From positions 83,296,076 to 83,360,075 of the forward strand of contig JAKGHH010000002.1 of the NCBI GenBank assembly GCA_022828595.1: 64,000 nucleotides of DNA, in the 5' to 3' direction. Position 1 is the first letter of the stretch; every line of letters begins with the position of its first letter. The position numbers and the translations under genes were made by a program. Positions 1 to 10,329 of this stretch are shown one piece after another. The notes beneath the pieces are model-generated. The model had not been told where the DNA came from. It saw nothing but the letters and a program-made list of their open reading frames with translations, and ran no database searches. The stretch comes from Nelumbo lutea. Its lineage: Eukaryota > Streptophyta > Magnoliopsida > Proteales > Nelumbonaceae.

Positions 1-349
1 TTTTCTGAAGGAGATCATAAGTGTTAACTCAATGGGGCTCATCTCTTTTTCTAAATGACTCAGCATAGTGTTTAAAGAATGGGATTCCAAAACATTCAAT
101 GCTGGCCCTTTTCCACATTTCCTCGAATTTAAGAGGGCTCCCTCCCTACTAGTACCCGGTCTACAACCCCCTGTACTGCTATTTCCATCCCTTTCTGGTG
201 AAACCTGCTTAACATTTGTCTGCTTTATACACCCACCTGTCACAGCCTGCACATAAGACCTGCCACACCAACTCTTTTTCCTACTTGTTGTAATCTTTTA
301 TCTGGTTCCATCCCTTTTAAATGTTCCTCCTTAAGATTTTCCATATTAG

Positions 350-1200
350 CGAAAGTCTCAAAGTAGTTTAAACTCTCCACTCTCTGCAATCCATGGACCT
401 AGTCTTCTTCAACCTTCTCATCTTTTTCTTCCTTTCTATCTTCACACCACAAGGATGCTTCAATGGTGGTTACCAGCCAGCCAGAGTAGAAAACCCCATC
501 AACACTTACCTTCACTAACTGGGGAACATCTTCAGGACAAACCTTGCTCATGCTGATAGCTGCTGATCACAGGTCTTTCATAAAATGGCCATCTAAGTGA
601 GCCATGGAAAGGGAGGCAATTGAGTAAAACACTTCTGGCCTTCACAAATGAAAAGGGAGACCTAGCAACTGAACCACTACTCTGTCTTGCACGCTGAAAC
701 TTTTGGAATTAGAGGTGGGAGGCCATCTGGAAACACTTACTGTACCTGAAGCAGTGAAGCTAGCTTAACAATAGCATCAATCCCTGCCTCTGACTCTACT
801 AGCTCCAACAGGGCTTTACGATCCTCAAAAGGAGTTAGAATAATGATGCAGTTTCACTTAAACTCTTTTATAACTTCCCGCCTACTTTCCTCCAGTCCCT
901 TGGTGGTAGTAAGGTGGTTAGTATTAGCTTCTTTTCCCATTCTTTCTTGGAGGCAAGACAAACTATTCTACCATTATTTGCTGCTTGATCCATGGTCACC
1001 TCTCCAACAGTCTCCGTGGGAGGCCTCCGCTCCATCTTCGTTAAGCCTGTGCTTTTCTCTTGTTTTTCCGCTACAAATCTCCTGGTACCTTTCAATCCAT
1101 CTACCAAGCAAGTGTATTCTTTCAGAATGCTTGACACTCCTTTCCATCCAGTCGCCAGTTTTGAAAGTTGATCATCTAATGATCGTGTTGTGCACAAAAT
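350..1200 (-). pseudogene. Degenerate retroelement ORF, possibly LINE ORF1-like
   Basis: On the minus strand a 109-codon open stretch (868-1197) runs into further broken reading frames towards 400. Parts of the lower stretch read like the nucleic-acid-binding ORF1 (DUF4283-type) proteins of plant L1 LINEs: a hydrophobic 'VVQLLGLPF' segment, then a 'DVPQLVKVSVDG' segment. Frames change several times and stops are frequent, so it cannot encode a protein now. It is not the ORF1 of the minus-strand LINE further right, because ORF1 would lie upstream of that ORF2, at higher coordinates. It could also be another gag-like protein; the call rests on weak motif resemblance. Confidence 0.3.
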
Positions 1201-1552
1201 CCCAGCAACAAGAGAGGTGGACTAGTGCTGAAAGCGCGCATATGAGAAAACCGGTTTTTCTCATAGGACCGATTGGGTTCTTGGACCATGAAAGATCAGA
1301 TCTTTTTGGATGAAGATTGAGTGCATTACCTTATATTGAAGTCCACAAATGCAGATTTAAAGTGGTGTTCACACCCAAGCTTGAATCCTTCCAATAATAC
1401 TACCCTATGTTTGCAGTGTTGGGTTTCTTTTCCAGAAAGTACAACAGCAAAGTTCCGCCCTTTGTGATGTTTTTGGGTGATTTTCTTGACCCAAAAGAAG
1501 GCTGGAGTGATGCTTGAACCAATGGATATTGACTCAGGCAGTGATTTAAAAG

Positions 1553-1620
1553 GTGTGCCTAGGCACACAGGCGAGGTGCATTTTAGGGTAAATGCACCTC
1601 GCCCAGGTCCTAGGCACACT
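1553..1620. repeat. Strong GC-rich hairpin
   Basis: A perfect 16-bp palindrome (GTGTGCCTAGGCACAC, 1553-1568) is followed by a perfect inverted repeat with 13-bp arms (GCGAGGTGCATTT and its complement) around a 6-nt loop. The right arm then repeats the CCTAGGCACACT motif in inverted form, giving imperfect arms of about 31 bp over 1553-1620. Related GTGCACC/GGTGCAC motifs continue to about 1690. This lies in otherwise AT-rich sequence. It resembles short dispersed GTGCCTAGGCAC-type repeats of plant genomes, but I cannot name a family. Confidence 0.7.
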
Positions 1621-1699
1621 CCTTTCAAAAGGTGCACGCTTGGTGCACCTAGACGTGTGCCTAATGTGCCTCAACCCAGGTGTGCGCCTTTTCAAAAAT

Positions 1700-2760
1700 T
1701 TGCTAATGTTGTTCATTCATTCATTCCAATAAAATATCTTCTTAAAAGGCAATTAAAGTTATAAAATAAATAATTTTTATGTGAGAAATAAGAATTTAAA
1801 ACCCTAACATGGACTTGTTCGGGCTTTCCTCAAGGGATGTGGTACAAAGGCGACTCATACAATCAAGGATGCAATATGTTTTACATCGCATTAGCTACTT
1901 GAAGTAATGCAATTGAGGAAAAAAAGAGATTGTGTGTTTTACATGCTGAAAATGCTTTTTATGTTTGCTTTTATTTTTAAAATTTCATTTGAATATGCTT
2001 TACATGTTATGTTTATGTATTCTAATTTTAGATAATAGGTTTTTAAAACATTTATTTTAATATTTAAGCTTATATTTTTTATTAACATCATGTTTAATAT
2101 TTTTTGAATTTTTTCATTTTTAAAATTTTTGGCAAATTTTTTTTATTTTTCTGACATTTTTTTTTTAAATTTTTGCATTTTTGGTAATTTTGTGCCTTGA
2201 TTCAAAAAGGCTTGTGCCCCACCTTACTAGGATAGTGTAGTTTAAGTGTCTCACAATGGGGGATCGAATTCAGCTAGTAGAGAGAACAAAGCATGGTTTG
2301 ATCCCCTCTCATTCCTCTCTATTTATTGACTTGGGAGGGCTGCAAGAGCCCTCGCCCAATCTGCTTACAAGTTAGAACTCCTAATTCATGGTGTGGGACC
2401 CACAACTTAATGAGGTAATTTCAGTGATTATTGATAACTAACAAAGTTGAAGAAACAAGGAAACAAGTAAATCACTTGCTATTCACCAAAGTGTTAGAAG
2501 GAAAAGGAAAAAGAGAAGAAATCTTACTTCTAGAACAAACAATAGTGAGATAGATTGCTTAGGGAAGAAGCAATTGGAGAGAGAGAGACTTGTCTTTACT
2601 AAGACAAACTTCTGTTCATTAAATTGACTCTTCTAAAATTGACTCTATTTATAGACTTAACAATGAGGACTTGGATCTCTCTTTGCAAACTCCAAATTAG
2701 ACTAAAAGCTTACTAGATAGAACTCCTACTTGTCTTAGGACTAAGGCAAACCAATGGGTA
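1700..2760. other. Non-coding, AT-rich, repeat-derived
   Basis: No gene is visible. 1930-2220 is very AT-rich with T runs. 2240-2700 has mixed composition and contains, in the minus-strand sense, a TATAAATAGAGTC-like block (rc of about 2638-2650) that would fit the U3/R part of an antisense LTR. No LTR ends or target duplication were found, so it stays unassigned. Confidence 0.3.
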
Positions 2761-2776
2761 ATCCTAGGTAATCCGT

Positions 2777-2880
2777 TTCTTGGGGGCTCAAATTGTAATT
2801 GGAAGATAAGAAAGTTTGTCTTCCTCTTTGTAATTATTCTTATATTGAATTAATGAATTTGTTATTGATCAAAAAAAAAA
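2777..2880 (+). mobile_element. Severely 5'-truncated LINE (3' stub) with poly(A)
   Basis: A 104-bp insert is flanked by a perfect 15-bp direct repeat, TCCTAGGTAATCCGT, at 2762-2776 and 2881-2895. It ends in ten A residues preceded by a 'TTTGTTATTGATC' block. That resembles the 3' end of the LINE inserted at 8223-9100, which ends 'TTTGTTATTTATC' plus A9. A target duplication, a poly(A) tail and a 5' truncation are the hallmarks of target-primed reverse transcription. A SINE is the alternative, but no tRNA-like head is present. Confidence 0.8.
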
Positions 2881-3118
2881 TCCTAGGTAATCCGTAAGGA
2901 CATTGAAATAAGGACTTGTAACTCCACTAAAATGACTCTAATAACACTACACTAATCCACAGAAGATTCAAATCCTGCTACAGACTAAGAACCCTATGGA
3001 ATGGGCCAGTGATGCAGTATAGCCTTATACAGAAAAAGAGAATACACCAGATCAAGTCATGGAAAGATTTGACATCCCAAAGTTACTAAAACATATGGAA
3101 GAAGGAACTAAGCTAATA

Positions 3119-3483
3119 GCAGTTTCTAATTGTTCGTCAACTACTATTTTGTTGTGTTTGTACTTTCTGAGTTTCTATTTTTTAGATTTTATTTGGAGTC
3201 ATCTGCTGTTTTAGTAATTGCCAAATCTCTAAACTTTGAGTAGTCTATATACATGTAAATCTGTCTAAATTTTGAATGAACTAGTTTTTACTTTTTGTAC
3301 ACAGTTCTAATTGTTGTGTTTGTAATTTAGGAGGTTCTATTTTTTATTCTTGAGATTTTATTTCGGAGCCAACTGCAGTTTTAGCAATTGCCAAATCTCT
3401 AAGATTTGAGGAGTCTATGTATACAGGTAAATCTATCTAGAACAGCAGAATTGAATGAATTAGTTTTTATTTTTCTCTACAGT
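3119..3483. repeat. Diverged tandem duplication, about 180 bp x 2
   Basis: Two adjacent copies, about 3119-3302 and 3303-3483, share an ordered series of motifs: TTCTAATTGTT, GTTCTATTTTTTA, GATTTTATTT.GGAG, GCAGTTTTAG, AATTGCCAAATCTCTAA, GTAAATCTATCT and GAATGAA.TAGTTTTTA. They have diverged by substitutions and small indels, so the duplication is not recent. Confidence 0.75.
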
Positions 3484-3489
3484 TTTCCT

Positions 3490-4740
3490 TGAAATCAGTG
3501 TTGGAGAAACACATAATTTCTTCTTTTCTCTTTGTTATTTTCTAGTTCTTCTCTGCTACTAGAAGCCCAGCAACTATTGTCTGGATTTGTATTTTGAAGC
3601 AAGGCTAGCCATTGACCTTGTAAAAGGGCCTCTGGTCCTCCTTATAGTGAGGAAACCAACAATAGAAAGTGGGGTTGACCTCTATTCATGGAGGGGGTGG
3701 ACCATATTTTGGGCCCATTAGGGGGTGTAAACCTGATCTTTTTTCATTATGGTGCCAAGAGTCAGATTAGTGAAAAAGACCATGACAAAGACTTAGAGGT
3801 AGACTGGTAGAAGGGTGCTTGAAAGCTCTAGGTAAGGTGCTACAGTTGCAGAGCAGTGTTTGGCACAACGAGTTCTTTGGGGCTTTGTCACCTTGTGACA
3901 CTCGATCAATAAGGAGAAAAGAGGAGTGGGTTTGGGTTGTTATGCGTTATGAGATTGCAGATGGGTTGGAAGACAAGAAACTCGACAACGAGAAAGAGAA
4001 TAATACAAAAAAGAAAACTCGTAGAAAACCATTGGACGCAAGTCTAAGGTTTGTGCCTGTTAATACAGTAGCAAGATTGATGAGCGAGGTAAGTAGAGCC
4101 TGCCAATTGGGGTGGAAGAGGTTCAAATCCCTGAAGAAATGGATTGGTTCATGGTGCCTTAATTGGCAAAGAGCGTGATGCCAGATGTCGGTGGAGAGGT
4201 TGCAATAGTGTGTTCTAGTGATGGTCTGGAGATGATTCATGAACTTGTGCATATAAGAATAGAGATAAGGTAGGGCTATTGGAGGCATTTTGCTAGGTCC
4301 TTCAAAGTCTCATGGGTTGAGGATGAAGGAAGGTTTGAATCTAAGTAATTGTTTGGAGGTTGATAGTTGTTTATTTGGTTCTGTTGGTGGGAGTTTTGAG
4401 CCAAGAGGTGGTGAGGGAGGGATTAGAGTTGAAAGTGTGAAGGTTGATGCTAATCAAGGGGTTGGTGTGGGTGTTTCGTTGATGAGTGGTAAGGGTGTTG
4501 GTGTTGGGGTGCAAGATGAAGGGGGAAGGATGGAGGGACTAGGGAGGGGTTAGTGGTGAGGAGGTGACTCGACAAGATTTGGATGAGATTTTTTTGAAGA
4601 AATCTGATAGGGAGCAAGGTTTAGAAGGGATGCGGGGTTTGAAAGATTAGTGGGTTTGGTCAAGTTGAAGGAGATAAGGTGGATTGAAGTGGGGCTGAAG
4701 GTAGTAGGAGCATTGATGGAGTAAAAGTGTTTAAAAGGAA
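3490..4740 (+). other. Unassigned region with broken open frames
   Basis: Two plus-strand open stretches occur here: 3819-4178 (119 codons, Lys/Arg-rich in the middle) and 4290-4553 (87 codons, Gly/Val-rich and low complexity). Neither has a recognisable domain, and a stop-rich gap separates them. Composition is G-rich on this strand. The region abuts the 3' end of the minus-strand LINE, so it may be a fragment of a second LINE in the opposite orientation (an ORF1 tail). I cannot show this. Confidence 0.25.
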
Positions 4741-4879
4741 AAAATATCGAACTATGCCCCTTTATGATGTTTGGGAAGTGGAAGTGGAGTCAGTGTTGGA
4801 ATGATGGTGATGATGAGGTTCACATTGATGAGACACACGCAATTGAAAGTTTGTTTGACTTGTAGAAAGTGGTAAATAT

Positions 4880-5767
4880 AGAGGTGGAAGTGAGTAAAAC
4901 TTTGGCTTTGTTTTCTCAGGCAAGGAGAAGTTTGCCAAACCACAAACCAGGCTGTTGGCTGATCTTTGTACCCAATGAACTTCAATCTGAAAATCCTTTG
5001 AGAACCATTTAAAATGCCTAATTTCATTTCTGAAACACCAAGATGTGTTTGTCCCATCTAGTAGACAACTAATAACCACATCAGACTCACCTTAGACAAT
5101 CAATCTTTGTGCTCCCTTCTACCTTGCTTTCTGCACACCCAACAGTTGCTGCTTTCAGTCTCCCAATTATTTAGATGTCTTCTACAGGTAGGGCACCAAG
5201 TAACTTCATTTTCCACAATCTTATAGGCGTTCGCTACCCAGGTTTCTTTATTCTCTGCAATGATGAACAGTTTTGAGAATCTCTCCATCAAATCTCTATC
5301 ACCAAACCATATATCTCTCCAGAAACTTACACTGTCCACTTCTCCAAAAAACTTGTTCTGTCTCCTGGCCCTACTTTCAATTTGGTTTCTTGCTTGAAAC
5401 TTGCATTAACTCTTTGCAGCGCTCTCAAAACAGAACATCCATAGGATCCATTGTAGACACCCAGACCTCAGGTGAAACTTTTCTACAATGATCTGCTTCC
5501 ATAACCTAGTCTATTGAGTACGAAACCTCCAAACTCATTGTTCTATTAAGGTTGTATTCATCAGTTTAAGCCTTTTGAACCCCAATCCACCTGCTGGTTT
5601 ACAAACTTGCTCCCAGTCCAATTTTTTCTCCTCCTCCCTCCAGCCTCCATAGAAATTCTGTCAATTCTCCAACCTTTCTATCATGGTAGCTAGAATTCAA
5701 AACAGGGACAAAGAAAATGGGCAGTAGCAATAGTGTATTCATCGGTAGAGTTGTTTATACTTCTACT
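4880..5767 (-). pseudogene. L1-type LINE ORF2, 3' part (antisense, distal half)
   Basis: Read on the minus strand, the order matches the C-terminal half of plant L1 ORF2: a 'KPAGGLGFKRL' block (about 5600), a 'VSFWRDIWFGDRDL' block (5300-5340), a 'W....CRRHLNNWE' block (about 5160-5200) and an RNase H tail 'VHWVQRSANSL' (about 4950-4985). Many stops and at least one frame change make it non-functional. The upstream part of the same ORF2 resumes at 12194 on the other side of the copia element, which inserted into it. No poly(T), the expected plus-strand trace of a minus-strand poly(A), was found near 4750-4880, so the 3' end is lost or decayed. Confidence 0.8.
5763..5767. repeat. Target site duplication CTACT (left)
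   Basis: The five bases CTACT immediately precede the first LTR base and recur at 12189-12193 directly after the 3' LTR. This is the usual 5-bp copia duplication. A second CTACT follows at 12194-12198, so the exact right edge is slightly ambiguous. Confidence 0.85.
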
Positions 5768-6124
5768 TGTAGAGAACACTGACGTGGACCCCACTGATGT
5801 GGTCCCCACTGTGTTCATATGGCAGTATATTTCTGTAAGTTATGTCAGTGACTCAGTGTTGGTAGTTATTTCAGTTTGTTATTTCAGCTTTATTATTAGT
5901 TTATTTGCCATGTAAGCAATAAGGGCAATTCAGCTCTTTTACAATTAGTCAACATATATAAATATTAAGAGTGGGTCGGCTGATGTCAAGACCAACCCTT
6001 TCTCTTTTCCAAAATCTCTTCGTGTGCTTCTTCTCTTCTCTTCTCTCCTCTCTTCTCTTCTTCTCTTCTACAATTTCTTCATTATTTTTCTTTTGAATTC
6101 AAGACTGATTGTAGTCTTGATCGA
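5768..6124 (+). repeat. 5' LTR of copia element 1
   Basis: A 357-bp LTR beginning TGTAGAGAACACTG, aligned along its length with 11840-12188. It holds an 'ATATATAAATATTAAGAG' TATA-like segment (about 5953-5970) and a CT-rich R/U5 (about 6025-6075), and ends GTAGTCTTGATCGA. Both LTRs end in GA rather than the usual CA. The 5' copy has a short internal duplication of a GTGG(A/T)CCCCACTG block near 5783-5812 that the 3' copy lacks. Confidence 0.93.
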
Positions 6125-6129
6125 TTAAT

Positions 6130-6145
6130 TGGTATTAGAGCCGAC
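6130..6145 (+). promoter_or_regulatory. Primer-binding site, initiator tRNA-Met type
   Basis: TGGTATTAGAGCC follows the 5' LTR after five bases. It matches the canonical copia PBS TGGTATCAGAGCC, complementary to the 3' end of plant initiator tRNA-Met, with one C-to-T change. Confidence 0.88.
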
Positions 6146-6658
6146 CTAGGAGCTCTTATGTTAGTCTAATTAGATTGATTACATGAGAATCTCCTAGGTT
6201 TAGAAGTTTTTCAACAAATTGATTCTTGGAGGTTACTGGTAGTGTGTGGCTGCTACTAAGAAGATTGTAGAAGGCTGGGAGAGTTCTAGTAGTCAGGAAG
6301 AATCAAAAAAGGCCTCGGATCCTCAAGATTAGGGTAGTGCATTAGACAGAAGGTGGCGGCCAGAGATTTTCTTTCATAAACTAAGCTTTTTCTTGACAAT
6401 AACTTTGAAAAAAATAATCTTGGTTTATTTTGAGAGGTGCGGCTGGAAAATCTGTGTTTTTCCTTTAGGGTTTTGAGAGAAAACCCTAAAATTCAGAACT
6501 GTTGTTGGTTTCAGATAAGATTTTGAAATGGTTTCATTCAGAATTCTGTTTTCTTTGTTCTTTGGAAGACCTAGGCCAACTGTTATCAGTTGTTTGGGTG
6601 CTGTTTTTCTATTACAGTAGTTAAAAAAAGTTTTTTTTTTATTAATTCTTGATCAAGA

Positions 6659-7753
6659 ATGGAGTTCAAGAATCAGGGGGAAGGTGTTTTTGGGACAAGC
6701 AATTCTGGTAACATGTCTGAGAATGCCTTTTAGATTACAACTGTGAAGTTGGATGGATCAAACTAGTTAGAATGGGCTCAATCGGCCATGCTGGCCATTG
6801 GGGGTAAAGGAAAACTGAGCTACTTGTTGGGAGATGTGAAAGAACCAACTAAGGGGGACCAAACTTATACCAAATGGGTTTAGGAGAACTATTTGGTTAT
6901 GACATGGCTGTGCAACTCTATATAGCTACATATCAGCCGGAACTATTTGTGGGCAAAAACAACCAAGGAAATCTGGGATGTCATGAAAGAGACTTACTCT
7001 CAACCCCTTAATATTGCTAGGGCTTATGAATTGAAGTGTGAGGTTAACAACCTTAAGCAAGGAGAGAAACCAGTCTCGGTTTATTTCTCTACCTTGAAAT
7101 CTCTATGGCATGAAATTGACCACCTAGAAACACTTGAGTGGGAAAGTTAGAAGGATGCACAAACTCATAGAAAGCAACTTGAAACTAATAGGGTTTTTGA
7201 GTTCCTAACTGGTCTGAATCCTGATTATGATATTGTGAGACAACAACTACTAACAAGGGACAGTGTGACCTTATCTCAAGCCTACTCCTTTGTGCATAGT
7301 GAAGAGACTAGGAGAAAGGTTATGATGCAGCATCAGTCCTTTCCACCAGCCTTGGCAGCAGTTAAACCTAAGTCTAGGGGTGATATAAAGAGGGATATAA
7401 AGAAGGAAGACAAGCGTGATCTAGTGTGTGAACATTGCAAGAAACCTAAGCATACTAAAGACACATGTTGGAAGCTGCACCCTCATCTAGTTCTAGCAAA
7501 ACTTAGGAACAAAAGGGGTAATGCTAATATGGTTGTTAATATTGATTGTGCATCCTCATTGGGCACAAAAGGCACACCTCTAGACACCCTAGCTGCTGTT
7601 CGGGCTGCCCCGACTCAGTTGGAAAAGGAATTTGGCAGTTCAGCTCCATCATCTCAGCCACTATCAGCTCCTCCCACATCAACTTTTGCTCATTCAGGTA
7701 CTCGGGCCTTAGCTTATCGTGCTTCAACTCCAGGTAACACTAAACATTGTTAG
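6659..7753 (+). pseudogene. copia element 1 gag (nucleocapsid), with stops
   Basis: Starting at the ATG at 6659, the frame gives a copia Gag: 'TTVKLDGSN', a retrotrans_gag core with 'KEIWDVMKETYSQ' (about 6965), 'GEKPVSVYFSTLKSLWHEID' (about 7060) and a 'FLTGLNPDYD' block (about 7200). A CCHC zinc knuckle follows (CEHC...KHTKDTC, about 7427-7470) and a Ser/Ala/Pro-rich tail. At least five TAG stops interrupt the first half, several where the family has Gln or Trp (WV*ENY, NSI*LHIS). In an active copy it would package the element RNA; this copy cannot be translated through. Confidence 0.9.
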
Positions 7754-8213
7754 GTAATAGACTCAAGTGCATTTGACCATATGACTGGCTTGCCATCACT
7801 GTTCACTACCTATCACTTATCTTTTGGTAGAGATAAAGTGTCAATTGCATGGTTCCCTTGTTCCCATTTCTGGCAAGGGAGACATCAAGTTGTCTAATAT
7901 CGTTTCCTTGTCTTCAGTTATGCATGTTCCTAAGCTTAATACTAACTTGCTTTCAGTCAGTAGCATTACAAAACATCAGCATTGTTCAGTAACTTTTTTC
8001 CCTAACCGATGTGTTTTTCAGGACTTGGAGACAAGGAAGGTGATTGGGACTGGCCGTGAGACGAATGGGATCTATCTACTTGGAGAGAGCTCTCATTGGG
8101 AAGATAGTGAAGATAGTAAGTCTTTTGTTTCTCAGTCTGTTAGTCAGGTTCTCATTGGGCATAATCGGTTGGGTCATTTATCCTTTCGGTCTTTGAAGAG
8201 TTTGTTTCCAAAT
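7754..8213 (+). pseudogene. copia element 1 protease and GAG-pre-integrase region
   Basis: It continues the polyprotein. A 'VIDSSAFDHMTG' motif (about 7755-7790) corresponds to the copia aspartic protease active site, where D-[ST]-G is usual; here the third position is Ser. 'VMHVPKLNTNLLSVSSITK' follows (about 7920-7975), then the GAG-pre-integrase 'HNRLGHLSFRSLKSLFPN' (about 8160-8212). A frame break occurs at about 7824. The region is cut at 8222 by the LINE insertion and resumes at 9101-9110. Confidence 0.88.
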
Positions 8214-8222
8214 TTATTTGAG

Positions 8223-9100
8223 AAATCTGGTGTTGGTTTTCCTACCTTTATGGATGCAGGTGGACCCCTCCCTCAAATGTACAAAGCCTATTCCATTCTA
8301 CTACTATTAGGGGGTTGAAGAAGAGAGGGAAAATTCTATGGAGATGTGTAAGAGCAGCTTTATGTTGGACAGTTTGGGAGGAAAGGAACGAACAGACCTT
8401 TCATGGGAAAGAAAGAAATAAAGGTGTAATTACTGAATTAATTTCCATAAGGGTGATTCAGTGGGCTAAGACTTTTCACATTTTTGAAAACTATTCAGAA
8501 GGAGATATCATCAGGAAGTGGAAAGAAGTGGCTTGTTCAGTTCCAAGGAAGAATGTAATTCACCCAGTTTGGTCCCTACCAGCTTCAGGGTTCACTAAAT
8601 TAAATTTTGATGGAAGCAACGAAGGAAATCCAGGTCTGTCGGGTATAGGGGGAGCTTTCAGGGATGATGAAGGTCGAATTATCGCATTCGGGTCCTATTG
8701 GTTGGGGGGACTCTCTTAGAGCTGAAATATTGGCTGTTACGGAAGGGTTAAGAAGAGCTCGAGAATTAAATATCAGAAACCTGATAGTGGAAGGTGATTC
8801 TATTTTGACTATCAACTGGTTAATGAAAGATGATTCTAGTTTGTGGAAGTTTTTGAATGAAAAGAAGAAAATTAGATATCTCATACAAAATATGGAAGTC
8901 AAATTTCAGTGGACTTAGAGGTGTGCCAATTCCTTGGCAGATTCATTGGCTAAACAAGGGGTGGGAAGAGATAATTTGTTTTGGGTAACATTGTAATCTG
9001 AAATGTTCTCTTGGGAGGGTTAAGAGTTTTTACCCCTCTCTTTGTATTTTTCTATATTAATATCTCTTAATAAGAGTATTTGTTATTTATCAAAAAAAAA
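8223..9100 (+). mobile_element. 5'-truncated L1-type LINE inserted in copia element 1
   Basis: An 878-bp insert flanked by the 9-bp target duplication TTATTTGAG (8214-8222 and 9101-9109) and ending in A9. It encodes the ORF2 C-terminus: a 'WTVWEERNEQTFHG' block (about 8368) and an RNase H domain with 'KLNFDGSNEGNPG' (first catalytic Asp, about 8600), 'LRAEILAVTEGL' (Glu, about 8717) and 'VEGDS' (second Asp, about 8788), then 'ANSLADSLAKQG' at the end. One frameshift lies in the G run near 8703-8709 and an in-frame TAG follows at about 8916. Loss of everything upstream is ordinary LINE 5' truncation. Confidence 0.93.
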
Positions 9101-9109
9101 TTATTTGAG

Positions 9110-9951
9110 TCTGTTCAGATGTCCAATTTGAGATGTGAGAGTTGTGAGCTTGCAAAGCATTGTAGAACATCTTATTCATTGAGTAATAAAAGAAGTAGTA
9201 ATTCTTTTGATATTGTGCATACTGATGTTTGGGGCCCGTATCACATCACTGCTATGGGGGGATACAAATATTTCTTGTTGTTTGTTGATGACTATGCTCG
9301 TTTTTCTTGGGTTTACCTTATGCGTTCTCGAGATGAAGTTCCTGCTTTGACCCAGATCTTTCATTAGATCATTTTAACCCAGTTTGGGGTCAAAATCAAA
9401 ATCTTCAGATCCGATAATGCGAAAGAATACTTAGCAACTCATTAGCCTCTTATTTGCTTGATCATGGGATTATTCACCAGAGTACTTGTCCTTATACACC
9501 ACATCAAAATGGGGTTGCTGAGAGGAAGAATAGGCACATATTGGAGGTGGCTAGAAGCATTATGTTTAACTCCAGTGTGCCTATTCGTTTCTAGGGAGAT
9601 GCTATTCTTACAGCAGTGTATCTCATTAATCGAGTTCCTTCACGGGTTCTTGACATGATGCCTCCATTTACCCTTCTATACCCTGATAAAGAATTGTTTA
9701 CTATTCCCCTTAAATCCTTTGGTTGCACTTGCTTTGTTCAGATTCTTGGACCTCATTGTTCCAAATTTGATCCTAAGGCCTTCAAATGTATTTTTCTCGG
9801 TTATGCACAAACTCAAAAGGGTTATTGTTGCTATGAACCTACTTCTAGAAGGAGATTTTTCTCTATGGATGTTACTTTCTTTGAGGATGTACCCTATTAT
9901 CCTAGGGTTTCTCCTCAGGGGGAGAGTAGTGAGAGTGGGGTTAACTCATAA
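9110..9951 (+). pseudogene. copia element 1 integrase
   Basis: Begins with the zinc-binding C-x2-C of the integrase N-terminus ('LRCESCELAKH', about 9126). The rve core follows: first catalytic Asp in 'HTDVWGPY' (about 9220), second in 'RSDNAKEY' (about 9410) and Glu in 'HQNGVAERKNRH' (about 9500). Then come 'INRVPSRVL' (about 9625) and the C-terminal 'FGCTCFV...KCIFLGY...KGYCCYEP' region (about 9718-9840). Stops at about 9366 and 9442 and frame changes near 9450-9620 break it. In a live element it inserts cDNA into chromosomes. Confidence 0.9.
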
Positions 9952-10329
9952 GAAGTTTCTTTACCTGTTCCATTGAGTGATGAGGGATGTATGGGGAGGG
10001 TTGTCAGAGGTGTCAGGATTTGAGAGTCAATCACAGGCAGTGGAGGCAGGTTGATTTCGGTCATCAGTAGTCCAGGTCAGCTCCGGTTCCTTCTGCAGAT
10101 CCAGATCCAGGTACCACAGTCCCTCTATCAGATCTAGGTCTCATTGAGATACCTTCCACTGTTGCACCCTTACCTCCTTTGGATGACCTTGACCTCCCCA
10201 TTGCAGTCCGTAAAGGCAAACAACATTGCACCACATCCACAACTCACTGCATTTCCCAGTTCTTGTCCTACGATCACTTGTCCCCCTCTTACGAGTCATT
10301 TCTCACATCCATTGCTGATATTCCTATTC
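9952..10329 (+). other. copia element 1 integrase-RT linker
   Basis: Low-complexity Pro/Ser-rich linker between integrase and RT, as in other copia polyproteins, with several frame breaks. No separate gene is visible. Confidence 0.6.

Noticed and set aside
843..1313. 156-codon plus-strand frame
   Set aside because: It opposes the broken minus-strand retroelement frame and looks like its antisense shadow; no domain.
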